NCBI GenBank assembly: GCA_002189035.1
Contig: CM007990.1
Coordinates: 4,340,001-4,404,000 of the forward strand
From: Utricularia gibba
Lineage: Eukaryota > Streptophyta > Magnoliopsida > Lamiales > Lentibulariaceae
Length of the DNA: 64,000 bases
Direction: 5' to 3'
Below are positions 59,499 through 64,000 of this stretch, piece after piece; the stretch's first letter is position 1; every line of letters starts with the position of its first letter. The notes under the pieces are model-generated. The model made no database searches. It was not told where the DNA came from and was given only the letters and a program-made list of their open reading frames with translations. A program made the translations under genes and the position numbers.

Positions 59499-61257
59499 TG
59501 TGGGGGCTTTGGAATAAAAAGATAACTAATTATCCTTCGTATAAGATGTCACTTCAATTCTTTATAAGGAGTTCATTCAGATAATTGAGATGTGGTCCTT
59601 GCAGAAGCAATGAATAGCCACAGAGACCCCTCATCTTTGGCTAATTCATGAAAACTCCCCCACAGTCCGACATAAAAATAAATAATTAAATTGAATAAAG
59701 AGGGAACTCGTCGGTACGCGCAGTTGGCGAAACATCCGATCTCATGTGAACACTATTTACGTAGTGTCTGTGGATGCAAAACGTGACAACTGAACTGGAA
59801 AATAGACAAGGCCCCGATTCAACATGTTATTTGTTTCTGAATTTTCTCCGCATGGCAAAGTTGAACAATTTTTGGGATTTGATTCTTCGTTTACCGTCGA
59901 ATATACGTGCGTTAATATATACGTATCTACGATACATATATTTTATTGTATACATGTGTCTTGTAAAATACCTACATAATGGTATCTCAATTTTTCAATT
60001 AAGCACAATAGCTAACATAATAGCATTTTGATTGTGCGTATATCAAATCTATTTACAAAAACATTTCCAATTATAACTATAAAACATCGTATTCCACATT
60101 AGTTATTGATGGAGAAAAATGAGAATTTATAAAATATAATGTTATTAATCTTGAACATCTTATCTTCACAATTTTACGTTATTCTTTTTTTAAAAAAAAA
60201 AACTTTATGCAAGATTGGTTTGAAATCACGAGAATGGTAGACCAGATCCGACCCGTTTGGGGATGCACGTGAGTTTCACCTGGTAGTAATATGAATATGA
60301 TTAAATTATTTAGGTCTCATTCAAATTGCCCCCTCCTTGGGAGGGAGGAATGTGACATGGATTTAACTAGGAGCATAGGGTGTCCTAATTAAAACGGAAC
60401 AAAGCCCTATTCATGTCGACCATCCTTTTTTTTTTTTTTTTCAAAAGATCAAGTTTTTATGGTCATTTGGGTCTAAAGTTATGATCATTTCAAAGTGCAC
60501 AGACGCAATCGAAATAGGATTGATTTCTCTTATTTCATGTAGATCTTTGCTTGCTTGGATGGGTTTGGTGATTCCTGTGCCTTGTTCTACGTGTCTTTTG
60601 TCAAATAGCACAAACTTGGGCTAGGGAAGAATGGTCCCTCTCATATTAATGTGGGGAGGTTTAGTGATTGTGATGATACCTATGGGAGATTAATGGTTTC
60701 AAAAGAGGTCCATCTCTCATGATTGATTAACACTCACCAACACCTAAATCTAATCACTTTGCTTAACAACATATCTCTAAACCCTCACCCCGATTCGCAA
60801 GACCTTTGTAATCCCGAGTTTATTTAAACCATTTGAATGGATGTAACCACCCAAGATACGATCTGGGTCGAGTTCAAAATGGAACTTATGCATGTGGGGA
60901 TCAACAAGCTGCGATCTTGGAAGGAGTTGCGTTGTGGTTGTGGTTGATGAGGGAGGAGGAGATGAATTGAATGGACAAAGTGGGCCAATGAGATCAGAGG
61001 AGTATCTCTGGAAATAGGACCTAAAACGTGGGTTAGTTGCGTTGGCAAAGGCAAGAAGACAAGCGCAATCAATTTAACAAGTTGCATCATAAAATCAGAC
61101 AAGACATCTACCGATGCCAAGTCGACAAGCCTCCCAACACAGCCACACAGCCCCTCCCCTTCCCACTGCTTGCTTCTTACACTCAACCGTGGACACCCAA
61201 ATGGCTAGGGTTGTAGATGAACTCTTGTTGAAATTAAAGATAGTATGAGTTCGACGA

Positions 61258-61395
61258 ATACATGTAAAACCCAAATATATAATAAATATGAATTATATTA
61301 GAAAATATTATATTAAATCAATTGTTAATGATATATTTCTTATATATTTAAATATTTCATTTTTCGATGTAGTACTATTTGTTCTAATATTCCCG
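61258..61395. repeat. Dispersed AT-rich repeat copy (family 1)
   Basis: Shares ordered phrases with about 40207-40450: an ATGAAT/ATGAAT-T head, AAAATATTA-AATTTAAT, then TTATATATTTAA-TATTTCA, then TTTTTCG-TGTA and ATTTGTTCTAATA. Other partial copies lie near 45283, 47400 and 59322. No terminal repeats or coding capacity are seen, so the element class is unknown. Confidence 0.5.
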
Positions 61396-63189
61396 TCTCT
61401 CAGACTCTTCTGAAATGATCTGAGACCCGAATCCAGGACAAAAAGAATGGAAGAAATGATGAGAGGCTTGTTTGGACTGGTTTCATGTCAATACTCAGGT
61501 TTTGATTTGAAGTGTTTGTAGTATGGTTTCTGTAGAAGAGTGGAGGGAGGCCATTTCCATGGTTTCAGGGGATGGGACTCCTGCCTGAGTGGCTGAGTTT
61601 GCATGTAAATTCATCTGATCTCAACAACCACACGTGAAGTGTCTTTGTACTTGGAAAGGCCTCCAAAGGGAAAAGGAGGAACCTTTTTGTAGTAATTCGT
61701 GTTGTCAAGTTGCGCAATTTATGGCTCTCTTTTATCACCAACATGCATCATGCACTATTCTCATAACTAATGATAATCCAATGCACTCAAAACACGAACT
61801 TATTATCATGCATTCGAGTTTAAGATTTAGAGTTTAGGGTTTTAATAATACTCGGCATATAACATGAGTGAAACTAATATACGAGTTGCAACTATAGTTC
61901 TTTCGCGTTTAATTCGAAACTAATTTCGGAGGATTACCCAATCTCTTATACTATGTTTTCAGCAGGTACATGGCTGAGGTTGGAATCGAACCAAGAGAAG
62001 TTGCACCAACGTGTAGTGGTCACAATTGTGGCCCATTTATCTCATTTATATAGCAACATGATACCTACTTTTCTCCAATTTATTTCAATTAAATCTATTT
62101 TCAACATGTGCAAGAAGACTAGGGGAAGTAACGTTTTTCTAGCACGTGACAACTTAGTCTAATATGTAAGAACGTGTTTGGTGTATGAGATGAGTATTGA
62201 ATGAGTTTATATTATTTAAATATAAATAATTTATTAGTGTTTTAAAATCATAACATATTTGTACATTATTTCATTATACAATATTGTCGATTTCGAACAT
62301 CTAACTTTCATGATTTCATATTCTGTTTTTTCAGAGAAAAGTCTTCATTCAAAATTATAAAAGTTTCCTTTATAAAAATTGTTATTTTATTTTATCCATA
62401 ACGATATATGATTTATCTAAAATTATTACACTATTCATTTGGTCGAATCTTTTCAACCCTTCTTAAAAACTAAATGTCTAGGGTTCATTCCACCACTGGT
62501 TATATGTTTAGATTTAACTATGATATCAAACGTAATAACTCATATGTTATTTTTATAATATTTCATTATAGTGTCTTTTGAGTTTTTAATTTAGACTAAA
62601 TAAAACGTAAATTATTTTTATAATGAATTGAATCAGATTTTATTCAATGTAAAAAATATTATGAAAATAAAAATAATTTTTTTAAAAAAATTCTAAATTC
62701 AAATTGGTCCGTCCAAGTTTAGTTCTGTGCTCAATCTCAAATATTAAAACTATTATATACCGATCAGTCAAATACATTCTGAAAATATACATAGAAACTT
62801 GTTTTTAGCTTACAAGAGATGACCATATTGTTTGGTTGGATCGCGAAATTTCACTAATATCGAAACAAAAAACGGAATCCGATCATAGACTAGACATAAT
62901 ATTTTGTTTTTTAGATCAGATATGGCATCGCAAACGATGATTCTTTATCAAATATCATCTCTTGCTTTGCTTGTTTCTCCACAAGAAGCTCGTCCACAAG
63001 AAACGAAACACGTTGGCTCCAAAGTCTGGATGCCTAACTCCTGCTGATCGACTGTCAGCATCCCACTCCCAGCACTAGCACGTGCAGCAAAGGCAGACAT
63101 GGGGGAAAAACCAGAGAATGATAATTCATTCACCCTACTGATAATCATGCAATTAGCCCTCGTGCTTTAGGAGATAAACATCATTAGGG

Positions 63190-63329
63190 GATGGCTAATC
63201 AGGCTCTCAACGCCCACGCAATACTCTGGATGCTGAGGTAGACGGAGGGGAAATAGCCCTCGTGCTGTAATTCAAAAGCCAGGCCTAGGATGCCGACCAT
63301 TGCCAACGACACCTGAAATTCGCAACGCT
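63190..63329 (-). pseudogene. Exon-like fragment encoding a hydrophobic peptide
   Basis: On minus, after an AATTTCAG acceptor-like site, the frame reads VSLAMVGILGLAFELQHEGY, FPSVYLSIQSIAWALRA and TGA near 63190. The AMVG-LGL pattern is faintly like a thylakoid membrane helix, but I cannot name a family. No upstream exon was found up to the window edge, so it is either a relic or the last exon of something with a long intron. Confidence 0.3.
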
Positions 63330-64000
63330 CACACAAGCATGTTTAATGGCGAAGGAGACGTACGGGGATGGGCCTACGACTCGCGTTGACCAGGTATCGG
63401 ATCGGATCGTATCACAATTTTGAAATTAAGCATGCGAATAATTAGAGTTCCAAGAGTATGTGGAAATGGGGAGATACTAAGGCCCATGTTCATTAGGCCC
63501 ATGTCATTAGAAATTTAATGAGGTGTTTAGCGGGTGATTAAGTTTATTTTTAAAAGATGGTATAATTAAAATAAATATTTGATATGACATTTTATTTTAA
63601 AGTGAAGATTTGATAATAAATTGATTTTATAGAAAATAAGGGGAGAGGAGCATTTTATTTTAAATTTATTAGAATGTATTTAATAGACTTGTTAATGCTT
63701 TTAATTATGCGTAATTGAAAATTATGTTTATTTGATAAAGGTGTTATTCGAAACCCATACAAAACTTATTGAATTATATGAAAAAAAACTCTCATCCCAC
63801 TTGATTTTTCTTATTAAGCCAAAATTTGGGATTTTTTTTATTTATTATAAATTTACTATCAAATATAATATTATTTTAAATATTTGTTTCTTAAACTTAT
63901 ATATCAAGATATTTTCAATTTTAAGCACATGACATAATTATTTATAAATAAATAATTCAAAATCATATTCTAAACACTTAACGCATAATTAAATTTATCT

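Larger units (their letters stand above)
58798..64000. other. Long 3' spacer with repeats and a possible exon relic
   Basis: 58798-59060 is the bHLH 3' UTR. 59268-59500 holds a direct repeat around a dispersed-repeat copy. 60540-61200 is GC-richer with an unrecognised 120-codon minus frame (60824-61186). 61258-61395 is another dispersed-repeat copy. 61430-62160 contains no gene. 62880-63420 is a GC-richer island with an exon-like fragment (next entry). 63500-64000 is AT-rich. Confidence 0.4.

Noticed and set aside
61960-62005. tRNA-like GGTTCGATTCC on the minus strand
   Set aside because: No matching acceptor stem, D-arm or anticodon arm around it.

Overview
This window is nuclear DNA from a flowering plant, most likely a eudicot. 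The genes have many short GT-AG introns, the intergenic DNA is very AT-rich, and the families are plant-specific (RGP/UDP-arabinose mutase, IDD zinc fingers, HVA22, FMO GS-OX-like, steroleosin-type HSD, UV-B-induced DUF760 protein). No phage, plasmid, operon, CRISPR or intact autonomous transposon was seen. All exon models below come from reading splice sites and family resemblance by eye; no alignment was run.

Layout. 1-0.9 kb: 3' part of a formyltetrahydrofolate deformylase gene (+), cut by the window edge. 1.0-2.6 kb: decayed coiled-coil tail-anchored protein pseudogene (-). 2.8-7.8 kb: FMO GS-OX-like monooxygenase and an SFH/SEC14 lipid-transfer protein, head to tail on + and only about 240 bp apart. 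8.9-11.1 kb: single-exon unrecognised multipass membrane protein (+). 12.2 kb: hybrid proline-rich/8-cysteine protein gene broken by two one-base shifts. 13.4-15.6 kb: DNAJC2/ZRF1 (GlsA-type) chaperone (-). 17.4-20.0 kb: DENND6-type Rab GEF (+). 21.6-26.0 kb: 14-exon transmembrane RING protein (+). 26.3-27.8 kb: steroleosin-type HSD (-). 28.3-29.1 kb: HVA22 (-). 29.5-29.9 kb: PPR relic (-). 30.2 kb: possible tiny two-exon gene (+). 30.7-33.0 kb: SUMO E1 small subunit SAE1 (+). 33.4-35.2 kb: UDP-arabinopyranose mutase (-). 36.2 kb: SEC61 gamma (+). 37.7-39.4 kb: UV-B-induced DUF760 protein (+). 41.0-42.7 kb: IDD14/15/16-clade zinc finger (+). 49.0-52.4 kb: 14-exon PcnB-like nucleotidyltransferase (-). 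57.4-58.8 kb: bHLH137-like transcription factor (+). The long spacers at 42.7-49, 52.4-57.4 and 58.8-64 kb hold mostly AT-rich DNA, old dispersed repeats and unexplained GC-richer islands.

The genes are mainly housekeeping or stress-related and show no shared pathway. HVA22, SEC61 gamma and the steroleosin-type HSD all act at the ER or on lipid bodies, and SFH acts on membrane phosphoinositides, but this looks like chance adjacency. I found no convincing undescribed multi-gene system. The most useful second-look items are three frameshifts that all look like loss of one C in a C run (two genes), two GC-AG introns, a degenerate extra SANT-like repeat in the DNAJC2 homologue, a possible small two-exon gene, several gene relics, and two families of AT-rich dispersed repeats.
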